A stretch of DNA of 64,000 bases from Nocardia sp. NBC_00403 (lineage in GTDB: Bacteria > Actinomycetota > Actinomycetes > Mycobacteriales > Mycobacteriaceae). A program made the position numbers and the translations under genes. The notes beneath the pieces were generated by a model. The model was not told the DNA's origin. It saw only the letters and a program-made list of their open reading frames with translations, and ran no database searches. Shown one piece after another: positions 1-8,624 of this stretch. The DNA is taken from NCBI RefSeq assembly GCF_036046055.1, contig NZ_CP107939.1, forward strand, positions 8,060,001 to 8,124,000, in the 5' to 3' direction. Each line of letters starts with the position of its first letter. Positions within the stretch are counted from its first letter, which is position 1.

Positions 1-1061
1 TCGGGCACACAGAACGGGATGATCACCTCCGGGGCGTCGAAAAGGATGCGGCCGCGGGCAATTCGGCGCTCCACCCGCTCCGGCGGCAGCCCGTCCGCGG
101 TGAGGTCCTCGCGCCACTTTTCCGCCATCGCCTCCAGCAGCTGCTTACGCAGACCGGGTTTGCGCAGCCACACAAAACGCACCGGGCGGGTGTGATGGGG
201 CGCCGGCGCGGTCAAAGCCACCGCGACAGCGGTGCGAACGCGCTCGGGATCGACGGGTTCGTCGGCGAACTGCCGCACCGACCGGCGCAGCAGCACCGCC
301 TCCGAGCGGCCCTTCTCGATGGCCTCCGCGGTGCCGAGCCAGAACAGGTCGTCGGTGCCGCCGCGCAGCAGGTCGGCGGCGGTGGAACCGTCGTCGGTGA
401 CCGGAAGCCCGCGCACCACCGCGACCGGGACACCGCCGAGCTTGCCCTTCACCAAGTCCGCGGCGGCCGCGAGTTCATCGGCGATCGCGACCTGCGTGAC
501 GTGCAGTTCATTGCCCTGCCCGTCGACCGCGCCCGCGTAGTTGTGCAATACCCGAAGTCCCGCGGCGCCGATGGCGGCGTCGGTCTGTCCATTTCGCCAG
601 GCCCGGCCCATGGTGTCGGTGATGAGCACCGCGACCTGCACCCCGAGCCGCTCGGCGAGGGCTGTGCGCAACGCCTTGGCGCTCGCATCGGGATCGGCGG
701 GCAGTAGCACCAATTCGCCCTGTTCGACATTGGATCCGTCGACTCCGGACGCGGCTTGCACGATGCCGAGCTTGTTCTCGGTGATGAGGGTGCGGCCCTT
801 GCGCGCGAGCACCCGTACGGCCTCCTGGTCGACCAGCGCGCGGCGCGCGGCGTCGCGCTCCTCCGGGTCGAGCGGGGCCGCCACGATCCTGCCCTCGGCC
901 TTGGCGACGATCTTGCTCGTCACCACGAGCACATCGCCGTCGGCCAGCCACGGCGCGCAGGCGGCGATGTGTTCGGCGACGTCGTCACCGGGGCGGAATT
1001 CCGGCAGTCCGGTGATCGGCAGAATCGTCAGCTCGGCGGCCGCGTGGTCGTATTCGTTCAC
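1..1061 (-). CDS. fbiB: Coenzyme F420:L-glutamate ligase FbiB (3' end outside window)
   Basis: FbiB adds L-glutamate residues to F420-0 in the cytoplasm, and in actinobacteria its C-terminal nitroreductase-like domain also reduces dehydro-F420-0. The visible 353 residues start at a GTG whose GTGA overlaps the fbiA stop. The N-terminal part carries the CofE-type ligase region ([40 protein letters not shown]). From about residue 260 it passes into the nitroreductase-like part ([13 protein letters not shown]). The gene runs off the left edge, so roughly the last 90-100 residues are missing. It is translationally coupled to fbiA. Confidence 0.95.
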   Translation of the reverse strand, partial: MNEYDHAAAELTILPITGLPEFRPGDDVAEHIAACAPWLADGDVLVVTSKIVAKAEGRIVAAPLDPEERDAARRALVDQEAVRVLARKGRTLITENKLGIVQAASGVDGSNVEQGELVLLPADPDASAKALRTALAERLGVQVAVLITDTMGRAWRNGQTDAAIGAAGLRVLHNYAGAVDGQGNELHVTQVAIADELAAAADLVKGKLGGVPVAVVRGLPVTDDGSTAADLLRGGTDDLFWLGTAEAIEKGRSEAVLLRRSVRQFADEPVDPERVRTAVAVALTAPAPHHTRPVRFVWLRKPGLRKQLLEAMAEKWREDLTADGLPPERVERRIARGRILFDAPEVIIPFCVP

Positions 1062-2056
1062 GGCTTCACTCCCGCGAGGTCGAGCGCCTCCCGCACCATT
1101 TCTGCGGTGGTCGGCGGATCGGTCATCAACAAGGGCACGCTGCGCACCTCCACGCCGGGCACATCGGCGGTGTCGGTGGTGTGGATCAACCAGCCGTCGA
1201 GGATGCCGGTGGCGGAGCGGGCGCCGTAGTAGCGGCCGATCGCCTCGGCCGTGGTCTCGACGCCGATCACCGAAAGGCACTCGTCTGCCATGCCGCGCAA
1301 CGGCTTGCCGTCGATCACCCCGGACACCCCGATGACCTTCGCATCCGTGGTGCGCAACGCGCCGCGAATACCCGGTACCGCGAGGATCGCGCCGATGCTC
1401 ACCACCGGGTTGGACGGGGCCAATAAGACGGCGTCCGCAGTGGATATGATCTCGGTCACATTTGGCGCAGGTTTCGCCTCATCTGCCCCAATTGTGGCGA
1501 ATCCGTGAGTCTCGATGTCCGCGCGGTAGCGAACCCACCACTCTTGGAAATGGATCGCGCGACGTTCGCCAGGATTGTCAGGGTCGCTCACAACCACGTG
1601 TGTTTCGCATCGATCGTCCGTTGCCGGGATGAGTTTCACACCCGGCTGCCACCTATTGCAGAGCGCCTCGGTCACCGCCGAGAGCGGGTACCCGGCGCGC
1701 AACATTTCACTCCGAACCAAGTGTGTGGCGATGTCCCGATCGCCGAGACCGAACCAATCGGGCTGCGCGTGATATTTGGCCAGCTCTTCCTTGGCGTGCC
1801 AGGTTTCGCCGAGCCTGCCCCAGCCCCGGTCGGTGTCGATTCCTCCGCCGAGGGTGTACATGCAGGTATCGAGGTCGGGGCAGATGCGAAGGCCATGCAT
1901 CCAGACGTCGTCACCGACGTTGACGATCGCGGAAACGTCTGCCTCGGGCAGCAGTTCCCGAACGCCCTGAAGGAAGCGCGCGCCACCGACTCCGCCCACC
2001 AGGACGGCAATCCGAGGCCCGCTGGCAGGTGCGGTGTCCGCTTGTTGTGGAGTCAC
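1058..2056 (-). CDS. fbiA: 2-phospho-L-lactate / phosphoenolpyruvate transferase FbiA (CofD family)
   Basis: FbiA transfers the phospholactyl or enolpyruvyl group from its GDP- or guanylyl-activated donor to the deazaflavin FO, giving (dehydro-)F420-0. The reading frame is open further upstream, but the GTG at 2056 ([10 protein letters not shown]) puts the family N-terminus [16 protein letters not shown] in the usual place and gives 332 residues, the normal length. The CofD-type NVGDD motif (residues ~47-51) and [12 protein letters not shown] are present. The TGA stop overlaps the fbiB start (GTGA), so the two form an operon. It is divergent from the whiB gene. Confidence 0.94.
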   Translation of the reverse strand: MTPQQADTAPASGPRIAVLVGGVGGARFLQGVRELLPEADVSAIVNVGDDVWMHGLRICPDLDTCMYTLGGGIDTDRGWGRLGETWHAKEELAKYHAQPDWFGLGDRDIATHLVRSEMLRAGYPLSAVTEALCNRWQPGVKLIPATDDRCETHVVVSDPDNPGERRAIHFQEWWVRYRADIETHGFATIGADEAKPAPNVTEIISTADAVLLAPSNPVVSIGAILAVPGIRGALRTTDAKVIGVSGVIDGKPLRGMADECLSVIGVETTAEAIGRYYGARSATGILDGWLIHTTDTADVPGVEVRSVPLLMTDPPTTAEMVREALDLAGVKP

Positions 2057-2401
2057 ATCCGCACAGCCTATGCGGTACCGGAGCGGCCGCGGCTCATCCC
2101 ATATTTGCTGCTCATTTGCTATTTGGCGCATCAAGATCAATCTGGAATGCGGTTGCGGATAGTAACGGAATTGCGACGGCGGCTTGACCATCGACACGTC
2201 CGGCGTGTCTAATCACAGTCATGTCATTTCGGGTTCGCGTGAGAGATCAAGGCGCGGACAGCTTTTCGAACAGATGTTCGCATCGAAATGACAAGCTCGG
2301 GGATGTCCGCGGGACAACGTCGCGGGGTACGGCCGTCGGTGTGCGTGTTGGTCCGACGGAAAGAATCATTCTGCGCTAACACACAGTGAGGAGGCGGAGC
2401 G
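2057..2401. promoter_or_regulatory. Divergent intergenic region between fbiA and whiB
   Basis: About 345 bp separate the two divergent genes and should hold both promoters. The only clear element is a strong Shine-Dalgarno (GAGGAGG, ~2388-2394) before the whiB ATG. The upstream extension of the fbiA frame has no family-like sequence. No confident -10/-35 pair could be assigned. Confidence 0.4.
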
Positions 2402-2782
2402 ATGGCCAACGAAATGGTCTCGCCGACCGATTCCACAGCAGGCGCAGCACGTGGCGTCTGCGCAGATATCGGCCGGATCGAGCATGAGGGGGGTAACGAA
2501 GTCTCGGCACCACCCCGGCTCAGCCTGGTCGTGACGGGCTTCGACGAGATGTTCGAATCCATCGAGGAGCAGTGGCAGGAGCGCGCCCTGTGCGCGCAAA
2601 CAGATCCCGAGGCGTTCTTCCCCGAGAAGGGCGGCTCGACCCGCGAAGCGAAGCGGATCTGCCTGGGCTGCGAAGTACGCGACGAGTGCCTGGAATACGC
2701 ACTCGCGCACGATGAGCGCTTCGGCATCTGGGGCGGCCTCTCCGAACGCGAGCGGCGCCGCCTGAAGCGTGGCATCGGCTAG
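2402..2782 (+). CDS. whiB2: WhiB-family iron-sulfur transcription factor, WhiB2/WhmD-like
   Basis: WhiB proteins bind a redox-sensitive [4Fe-4S] cluster and work with the primary sigma factor; WhiB2/WhmD is linked to septation in mycobacteria. The four cysteines are present: one in RALCAQTDPEAFFP and three in RICLGCEVRDEC. They are followed by the GIWGG turn and a basic tail (SERERRRLKRGIG). The 126-aa form starts at an ATG with an excellent Shine-Dalgarno. The first ~45 residues are a variable N-terminal extension. Position beside fbiA/fbiB and the phosphomannomutase block matches the Rv3260c locus. Confidence 0.93.
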   Translation: MANEMVSPTDSTAGAARGVCADIGRIEHEGGNEVSAPPRLSLVVTGFDEMFESIEEQWQERALCAQTDPEAFFPEKGGSTREAKRICLGCEVRDECLEYALAHDERFGIWGGLSERERRRLKRGIG

Positions 2783-2844
2783 AAGACGTGAGGCCAGCCT
2801 GCCTCGATGCACACGTTCGCGGCGGGCTGGCCTAGATTTTGTTC

Positions 2845-3324
2845 ATGGCGCATTTTCGGAACCGACGACCACCGACCGCTCGGTCGGTGATCCGCCGCGG
2901 TCGTGGGCTGCGCGGGCCGATGCTGCCGCCGACGGTACCTGCGTGGCGAACGCGCGGCCAACAGTTCGATCGGCTGGTGCTGGAGGCGTTCGCACCACTG
3001 GACACCCGCTGGCACGACCGGCTGACCAAGCTGGACATCGCGGTCGACGATGTACCGAAAATCCGTCCGCTGCACCCTGATTCGGTCACCTGGCCGGATG
3101 AGGTGGTAGCCGACGGACCGGTGCCATTGTCGCGGCTCATCCCGGCCGGCGTCGATCGGCACGGAGTGGCCACCCGTGCCCGCGTCGTGCTGTTCCGCAA
3201 GCCCCTGGAACTGCGCGCGGGCGATCCCGAGGATCTGGTCGACCTGCTCCGCGAAGTCCTCGTCCAGCAGATCGCAACGTATCTCGGCGTCGACCCCGAC
3301 CTGATCGACCCGGAGGGCGATTAG
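2845..3324 (+). CDS. Metallopeptidase-family (zincin-fold) protein with degenerate active site, Rv3259-like
   Basis: A 159-aa protein in the place of Rv3259. The C-terminal helix LREVLVQQIATYLGVDP aligns with the HExxH helix of the DUF1025-type metallopeptidases, but the zinc-binding HExxH is replaced by VQQIA, so proteolytic activity is doubtful. The ATG at 2845 was chosen; a TTG six bases upstream is the only near alternative. The N-terminus is Arg-rich (RNRRPPTARSVIRRGRGLRG). Orthologues in mycolic-acid bacteria keep this gene next to whiB2, which suggests a housekeeping role that is not defined. Confidence 0.8.
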   Translation: MAHFRNRRPPTARSVIRRGRGLRGPMLPPTVPAWRTRGQQFDRLVLEAFAPLDTRWHDRLTKLDIAVDDVPKIRPLHPDSVTWPDEVVADGPVPLSRLIPAGVDRHGVATRARVVLFRKPLELRAGDPEDLVDLLREVLVQQIATYLGVDPDLIDPEGD

Positions 3325-3437
3325 CGCGAGATCAGTTGTCCCCGAGCGACTCACTAACGGTCGATCCGGACAAGTCTCACCCATTACCTGAGCGTGTCTG
3401 CCTCCATCGGGCGGCGTGGCGGGTTACTCTCATCGTC

Positions 3438-3827
3438 GTGATCCCCATGCGTCGTTGCTGCCGACCAGGCTGCAAGAATCCGGCAGTCGCGACGCTCACC
3501 TATGTGTACTCGGACTCGACGGCAGTCGTCGGGCCGCTGGCCACGGTGGCCGAACCGCACTCCTGGGATCTCTGCGAAACACACGGTTCGAGGATCACCG
3601 CCCCGAAGGGCTGGGAAATGGTTCGCCACGAAGGCGGATTCTCTTCCAGCACACCGGATGACGACGATCTGACGGCGTTGGCCGAGGCGGTACGCGAGGC
3701 GGGACTGCGCCGCCGCCCGCCCGAGCACGATCAGCGCGGCTATTCCGACTACGCCCCACCGCCGCCACGAGCCACCCGCACCGGTCGCCGCGGTCATCTC
3801 CGAGTGCTGCCCGACCCGCCGAGCTGA
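3438..3827 (+). CDS. DUF3499 family protein (Rv3258c-like)
   Basis: A 129-aa protein of unknown function. The N-terminal motif RRCCRPGCKNPAVATLTY carries closely spaced cysteines suited to metal binding. It is followed by VYSDSTAVVGPLATVAEPHSWDLCETH, the strongly conserved core of this family, with a further Cys and His. The C-terminus is Pro/Arg rich. The GTG at 3438 (VIPMRRCC) matches the usual N-terminus; the frame upstream has no family similarity. No clear Shine-Dalgarno is seen, so the message may be leaderless. It lies just before phosphomannomutase. Confidence 0.85.
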   Translation: MIPMRRCCRPGCKNPAVATLTYVYSDSTAVVGPLATVAEPHSWDLCETHGSRITAPKGWEMVRHEGGFSSSTPDDDDLTALAEAVREAGLRRRPPEHDQRGYSDYAPPPPRATRTGRRGHLRVLPDPPS

Positions 3828-3880
3828 CAAGAGGCGGGACCGTGTCAGGGGTGTCCCAGGCAACCACTAGGGTGGTTCCC

Positions 3881-5257
3881 ATGACAGTCGCGCGCTCTGC
3901 CGAATTCGTGAACGCGGTGATCAAGGCTTATGACGTTCGCGGAGTGGTCGGTGAACAGATCGACGCGCAATTCGTAAGGGACGTAGGGGCTTCCTTCGCC
4001 AGGCTGATGCGCACCGAGGGCGCGACCCGCGTGGTCATCGGCCACGATATGCGGGACTCGTCGCCGAGTTTGGCCGCCGCGTTCGCCGACGGCGTCCTCG
4101 ATCAGGGCCTCGATGTGGTGCACATCGGCCTCGCCTCCACCGACCAGCTGTACTTCGCTTCCGGCAACCTGGACTGCCCCGGCGCCATGTTCACCGCCAG
4201 CCACAACCCGGCCCGCTACAACGGCATCAAAATGTGCCGCGCGAAAGCACTGCCGGTCGGTCAGGACACCGGCCTCGCCACGATCAAGTCCGAGATCGTC
4301 GCGGGTGTGCCCGCCTACGATGGCGCACGCGGCACCGCCACCGAGATCGACCTGCTCGCCGACTACGCGGCGTACCTGCGCGGCCTGGTCGATCTCGACG
4401 AGATCCGCCCGCTGACCATCGCGGTGGACGCGGGCAACGGCATGGGCGGGCATACCGTGCCCGCGGTGCTCGGCACCCTGCCGCAGCTGAAGATCGTGCC
4501 GCTGTACTTCGAATTGGACGGCTCGTTCCCCAACCACGAGGCGAATCCGCTCGATCCGAAAAACCTGGTCGATCTGCAGGATCTGGTGCGCAAGTCCGGC
4601 GCCGACATCGGCCTCGCCTTCGACGGCGACGCCGACCGCTGCTTCGTGGTCGACGAGAACGGCGACCCGGTGTCGCCCTCGGCGATCACCGCCCTGGTCG
4701 CCGAGCGCGAGTTGACCAAGGAGCCGGGCGCAGTCATCATCCACAACCTCATCACCTCGCATGCGGTGCCGGAGTTGGTCACCGAGCTCGGCGGGACCCC
4801 GGTGCGCACCAGGGTCGGCCACTCGTTCATCAAGCAGGAGATGGCCGCCACCGGAGCGGTATTCGGCGGCGAACACTCCGCGCACTACTACTTCCGCGCC
4901 TTCTGGGGTGCGGATTCCGGGATGCTCGCGGCGCTGCACGTGCTTGCCGCGCTCGGCGAGAAGGATCGGCCGATTTCGGAGCTGATGTCGTCGTATGCAA
5001 CATATGCCGCCTCCGGAGAGATCAACTCGACAGTGGCGGACGCGAAGGAGCGGACGATGGCCGTGGTCGAGGCATTCGGTGACCGGACGGTGTCGGTCGA
5101 TCGACTGGACGGGGTGACCGTGCAGCTGCCCGACCACGCCTGGTTCAATCTTCGCGCGTCGAATACCGAACCGTTGCTCAGGCTGAACGTCGAAGCCCGA
5201 TCGCCGGAGGAAGTAGACGCACTCGTGACCGAGATTCTGAGCATCGTTCGCTCCTGA
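3881..5257 (+). CDS. manB: Phosphomannomutase/phosphoglucomutase
   Basis: This enzyme interconverts mannose-6-phosphate and mannose-1-phosphate, the precursor of GDP-mannose for mannosylated lipids and lipoglycans. The 459 residues show the alpha-D-phosphohexomutase layout: KAYDVRG near the N-terminus, the phosphoserine loop TASHNPARYNG, the metal loop DGDADRC, the sugar loop GGEHSAHYYF, and the C-terminal phosphate-binding motif RASNTEPLLRLN. The ATG at 3881 was preferred to the GTG at 3842 on family length (M. tuberculosis PmmA is about 465 aa). It begins a run with the TobH-like gene and manA. Confidence 0.95.
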   Translation: MTVARSAEFVNAVIKAYDVRGVVGEQIDAQFVRDVGASFARLMRTEGATRVVIGHDMRDSSPSLAAAFADGVLDQGLDVVHIGLASTDQLYFASGNLDCPGAMFTASHNPARYNGIKMCRAKALPVGQDTGLATIKSEIVAGVPAYDGARGTATEIDLLADYAAYLRGLVDLDEIRPLTIAVDAGNGMGGHTVPAVLGTLPQLKIVPLYFELDGSFPNHEANPLDPKNLVDLQDLVRKSGADIGLAFDGDADRCFVVDENGDPVSPSAITALVAERELTKEPGAVIIHNLITSHAVPELVTELGGTPVRTRVGHSFIKQEMAATGAVFGGEHSAHYYFRAFWGADSGMLAALHVLAALGEKDRPISELMSSYATYAASGEINSTVADAKERTMAVVEAFGDRTVSVDRLDGVTVQLPDHAWFNLRASNTEPLLRLNVEARSPEEVDALVTEILSIVRS

Positions 5258-5345
5258 CTGGAATAGTGGAATCACAGGCCTTGGATTCGCCCGATCTGGG
5301 TTCGGTGTGGATGGCACAGCGCGATGAGGGGAGGTGGGACGCCCG

Positions 5346-6572
5346 ATGATCGCTGGAACACCGGTGCTCGACCTCGACGATGCTGCTTCGCTCGAGGCAG
5401 CCGATGCCGGCGGCGCCCTACGCTCGGCCGCTTCCGGTGGCGCTCAGGTGCGCGCCACCGCCGCAGCTGTCGCTGAGGACACGCTGATACGCCTTGCCGA
5501 CCTACGCCCACGCAGCGTCGTGCTCGTCTCCGGCGCAGGCCGTGCCGCACGCGCCGCCACGCTGCTGGTCGCCGCGCTCGGCGATCGCGCGAGCCTGCCC
5601 ATCGTGCCCGTTGCTTCGCTACCGCCGTGGGTCGGTCCGCTCGACGTGGTCCTGGTCGCCGGTGACGACGCGGGCGATCCACGACTGATCGATGCCGTCG
5701 ATCGCGCAGTGCGCCGCGGCGCCGAGGTGGTGGTCGCGGCTCCGCACGAGGGACCGCTGCGCGCCGCTGCGGCCGGCCGGGCGGCCCTGTTGGAGCCGAG
5801 AGTCCAGGTGCTCGATCACAATCGCCTGCTGCGCTTCCTGGCCGCGGGAATGGCCGTCCTACGCATCGTGGACCCGACGCGCGCGGGTGCGGCAGTACCC
5901 GATCTGACCGAGCTCGCCGATGTGCTCGACGCGGAGGCACTGCGCGACGGCCCGCACAACGAGGTCTTCCGCAATCCCGCCAAAACCCTCGCCGCGCGCA
6001 TGCACCAGCGCGGTGTCGTGCTGGCGGGCGACTCCCCCGCCACCGCCGAACTGGCCGAGCACGGGGCCGAGGTGCTGCTGCAGTCGGCGGGCCGGGTGGC
6101 CGCAGCGGTGGACCTGGCCGAGGCCGTCGCCGCCAATCCTCGAATGGTGGAGGCCGCAGGGCAATCCGCGCCGAATTTCGATCCGATGTTCCACGACGAG
6201 GAGCTCGACGGACCGGTGCCGGTGGAGCGCATGCGCGTGTTCGTGCTCAGTTCCGATGCCGACCAATCCGCCGCGCGGCGCCGGCTGGCTGTCTTCGGGG
6301 CCGCCGGGTCCGGTTTGGTGGACGCCGATCTGGTGCGCGCCGATGTCGACCTGCTGCACACCACGCTCACCGACCCGTCCGTCCCGACCCCCGCCAGACA
6401 GGACGAACCCGGCTTCGGTGGCAGCGGCCTCGGCACCACCGGGCACGGCACCGAGCTCGAACAGCTCGCGGTGCTCGCGCTCAGACTGGAAATGGCCGCC
6501 GCCTATCTACGGCTGATCGGTTCGCGCGGGAGCGCGACCGAGAGCCAGGGGCAGTACGGGGGACGCTACTAG
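5346..6572 (+). CDS. TobH-like SIS-domain protein (Rv3256c-like)
   Basis: A 408-aa protein between phosphomannomutase and mannose-6-phosphate isomerase, the position of Rv3256c. It resembles sugar isomerase (SIS) domain proteins called TobH. A Rossmann-like segment (RPRSVVLVSGAGRAARAATLLVAAL) is followed by an alpha/beta region and a second SIS-like half (LAARMHQRGVVLAGDSPATAEL). Start is the ATG at 5346 behind a GGGGAGG Shine-Dalgarno; a GTG at 5334 is in frame. Its TAG shares one base with the manA GTG. Context suggests a role in phosphosugar handling, unproven. Confidence 0.82.
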   Translation: MIAGTPVLDLDDAASLEAADAGGALRSAASGGAQVRATAAAVAEDTLIRLADLRPRSVVLVSGAGRAARAATLLVAALGDRASLPIVPVASLPPWVGPLDVVLVAGDDAGDPRLIDAVDRAVRRGAEVVVAAPHEGPLRAAAAGRAALLEPRVQVLDHNRLLRFLAAGMAVLRIVDPTRAGAAVPDLTELADVLDAEALRDGPHNEVFRNPAKTLAARMHQRGVVLAGDSPATAELAEHGAEVLLQSAGRVAAAVDLAEAVAANPRMVEAAGQSAPNFDPMFHDEELDGPVPVERMRVFVLSSDADQSAARRRLAVFGAAGSGLVDADLVRADVDLLHTTLTDPSVPTPARQDEPGFGGSGLGTTGHGTELEQLAVLALRLEMAAAYLRLIGSRGSATESQGQYGGRY

Positions 6573-7804
6573 TGCACGAACTCGTTGGTGCGCTGCGTTC
6601 CTACGCTTGGGGTTCACGCACCGCACTCGCTCAGTTGTGCGGCCGACCGGTACCGTCCGCGCATCCAGAAGCCGAACTGTGGTTCGGTGCGCATCCCGCC
6701 GATCCGGCGCACGTGCGCATCGACGGCAACACGCGGTCGTTGCTGGAGCTGGTCGCGGCCGACCCGGATCGGGAATTGGGACCCGCCGCACCGGAATTCG
6801 GTGGCAGACTGCCGTTCCTGCTGAAGATCCTGGCCGCAGAGGAACCGTTGTCGCTGCAGGCGCATCCGAGTTCGGCGCAGGCCAAGGCCGGGTTCGAACG
6901 GGAAAACCTGGCGCGGGTGCCGTTCGATTCGCCGATGCGCAACTACCGCGACGAGAACCACAAGCCGGAGCTGGTGGTCGCGCTGGATCGGTTCGAGGCG
7001 CTCGCCGGGTTCCGTGATCCGCTACGCACCGTCGAGCTGTTCCGCGCGCTGGACGTGCCCGGGTTGCATCCTTATGCGAACCTGCTTGCCGCCCAACCGG
7101 ATTCGGCCGGTCTACGGACGCTGTTCACCACCTGGATCACGCTGCCGCACGCCGCGTTGAGCACGCTGCTGCCCCAGGTCCTCGACGGCTGCGTGCAGTA
7201 CCTGTCGGGCAGCGCGGCCGCATCCAAGGGCAGGCGCGAGTTCGCCCCCGAGGCACGCACCGCGCTCGAGCTCGCCGAAGCCTATCCCGGCGATGCCGGA
7301 GTGCTTGCCGCACTGCTGCTCAACCGGCTCACCCTGGAACCAGGACAGGGCCTGTTCCTGGCGGCCGGCAATCTGCACGCGTATCTGCGCGGACTCGGCG
7401 TCGAAATCATGGCCAACTCCGACAATGTGCTGCGCGGTGGTCTGACGCCGAAGCATGTCGACGTGCCAGAGCTGTTGCGGGTACTGGACTTCGAACCGAT
7501 CGACCTGCCGGTGGTGCTGCCGGAACCGGTGGGCGACGGCTCGGTCCACTACCGGACCCCAGCACCGGAATTCGCGCTCCGCCGCTTCGACCTGACCGCG
7601 GGCTCGGCGCAGGTCCCACTCACCGCAGCGGGGCCCGGGATCGTGCTCTGCACGTCGGGCACGGTCCGCCTGCTGCACGGCGACGAACAACTGGTGTTGG
7701 AGCGCGGCGCGGCGGCCTGGATCTCCGCTACCGACACCGATATTCGCGCCCAAGCGGTGGAAGGCAACGCCCAACTGTTCTGCGCAAGCGTGGGGGGTGT
7801 TTGA
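6572..7804 (+). CDS. manA: Mannose-6-phosphate isomerase, class I
   Basis: ManA converts fructose-6-phosphate to mannose-6-phosphate with zinc. The 410-aa protein has the type I cupin signatures: GSRTALAQLCGRPVPSAHPEAELWFGAHP, the zinc ligands in SLQAHPSSAQA and in YRDENHKPELVVAL, and LFLAAGNLHAYLRGLGVEIMANSDNVLRGGLTPKHVD broken across the core. The GTG start overlaps the preceding stop by one base, so translation is coupled. With pmmA and the pyrophosphorylase at 17.5 kb it completes the GDP-mannose route. Confidence 0.95.
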   Translation: MHELVGALRSYAWGSRTALAQLCGRPVPSAHPEAELWFGAHPADPAHVRIDGNTRSLLELVAADPDRELGPAAPEFGGRLPFLLKILAAEEPLSLQAHPSSAQAKAGFERENLARVPFDSPMRNYRDENHKPELVVALDRFEALAGFRDPLRTVELFRALDVPGLHPYANLLAAQPDSAGLRTLFTTWITLPHAALSTLLPQVLDGCVQYLSGSAAASKGRREFAPEARTALELAEAYPGDAGVLAALLLNRLTLEPGQGLFLAAGNLHAYLRGLGVEIMANSDNVLRGGLTPKHVDVPELLRVLDFEPIDLPVVLPEPVGDGSVHYRTPAPEFALRRFDLTAGSAQVPLTAAGPGIVLCTSGTVRLLHGDEQLVLERGAAAWISATDTDIRAQAVEGNAQLFCASVGGV

Positions 7805-7820
7805 TTTGCTGTGTTTTTTG

Positions 7821-7888
7821 GCAGCGCCTGCGGCGCTGCGTGTTCGCTGTGTTGAATTGGCGGCGCCTGCGGCGCCGCGTGTTCGCGG
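7821..7888. repeat. Two tandem GC-rich hairpins, 39-bp period
   Basis: GCAGCGCC-TGC-GGCGCTGC (7821-7839) and GCGGCGCC-TGC-GGCGCCGC (7860-7878) are perfect stem-loops with the same loop, and both are followed by CGTGTTCGC. They lie directly after the manA stop. There is no T-tract on the downstream side, so a standard intrinsic terminator is not shown, although they could act in 3'-end formation. Confidence 0.7.
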
Positions 7889-7896
7889 CCCCCTTG

Positions 7897-7963
7897 GTCT
7901 CGCTTCCGAGCCGTCGAGACTCGCGACTTCGTCGCATGCGCTTCGACGGCTCGGAAGCGAGAC
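7897..7963. repeat. Perfect 21-bp inverted repeat with internal hairpin
   Basis: The arm at 7897-7917 (GTCTCGCTTCCGAGCCGTCG plus A) is the exact reverse complement of 7943-7963. The 25-nt loop contains a second small hairpin, GCGAC-TTC-GTCGC. A further GCGGCCC/GGGCCGC pairing outside the arms would lengthen the stem with a bulge. It is non-coding. Confidence 0.75.
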
Positions 7964-8067
7964 GGGCCGCGAACTCTAGTGCTCGGTCTCGCTGCGCTCG
8001 GAAGACATCATCGTGCCGAGTGGGGGCGTCGGTAGCTGAGCTTGCGACTTCGTGGATGCGTATGGGG

Positions 8068-8390
8068 TGCTGTGGAACGGGGCCGCGAACTCGACTGCTC
8101 GAAAGGGTCATCGAGCCGGGGGCCGGGTCGGCGGTGATGGTCGCGACTTCGGTGGAGCGGTTGGGCGCTTCTGGTGCGAGACGGCCGCGAACTCTAGTGC
8201 TCGATCTCACGACACATGGAAGGTGCCACCCTGCCGAGAGGATGTCGGTAGCGATGCTCGCGAATTCGGTGGATGCGCTTGGACTGCTGTGGAACGGGGC
8301 CGCGAACTCGACTGCTCGAAAGGGTCATCGAGCCGGGGGCCGGGTCGGCGGTGATGGTCGCGACTTCGGTGGAGCGGTTGGGCGCTTCTG
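8068..8390. repeat. 106-bp exact direct repeat in a ~217-bp degenerate tandem array
   Basis: Bases 8068-8173 and 8285-8390 are identical over 106 bp, offset by 217. Flanks are similar but diverged: GTGGATGCG before each, and GCGAGACGG-like / CTCGATCTCAC-like sequence after. A third partial unit precedes (GACGGG...CTCTAGTGCTC at ~7961-7986). Because 217 is not a multiple of three, no single reading frame is conserved, so the long open frames here are not genes. Confidence 0.75.
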
Positions 8391-8624
8391 TGCGAATCGG
8401 CCGCGAGCTGTCGTGCTTGATCTCACTGCAGGTGTCATCGTGCAGAGGGGCTGCATCGGTGGTGATGTTGCGACCTCGGTTGCCCGGGGATGTTCGTCGG
8501 GGCGGCACTTGCGACCTTAGGATTTTGTGCGCGGCGGGTGCTTTGCGAGTTGGCCGGTCGAGCGCGGTCGGCTGACAGGCTAAGTTAACCGAGATCGGAC
8601 AAAGCGGAGAGAGGACCAAACCGA

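Noticed and set aside
3845..5317. A 490-aa minus-strand frame opposite phosphomannomutase
   Set aside because: A long antisense frame typical of high-GC genes; the + strand carries all phosphohexomutase motifs.
7821..8390. CRISPR-like array in the repeat block
   Set aside because: Only two or three long unequal repeats, no regular short repeat/spacer pattern and no cas genes.
7801..8520. A 239-aa + strand reading frame over the repeat block
   Set aside because: It spans a repeat whose 217-bp period is not divisible by three, so the repeated parts are read in different frames; no family motif and no Shine-Dalgarno.
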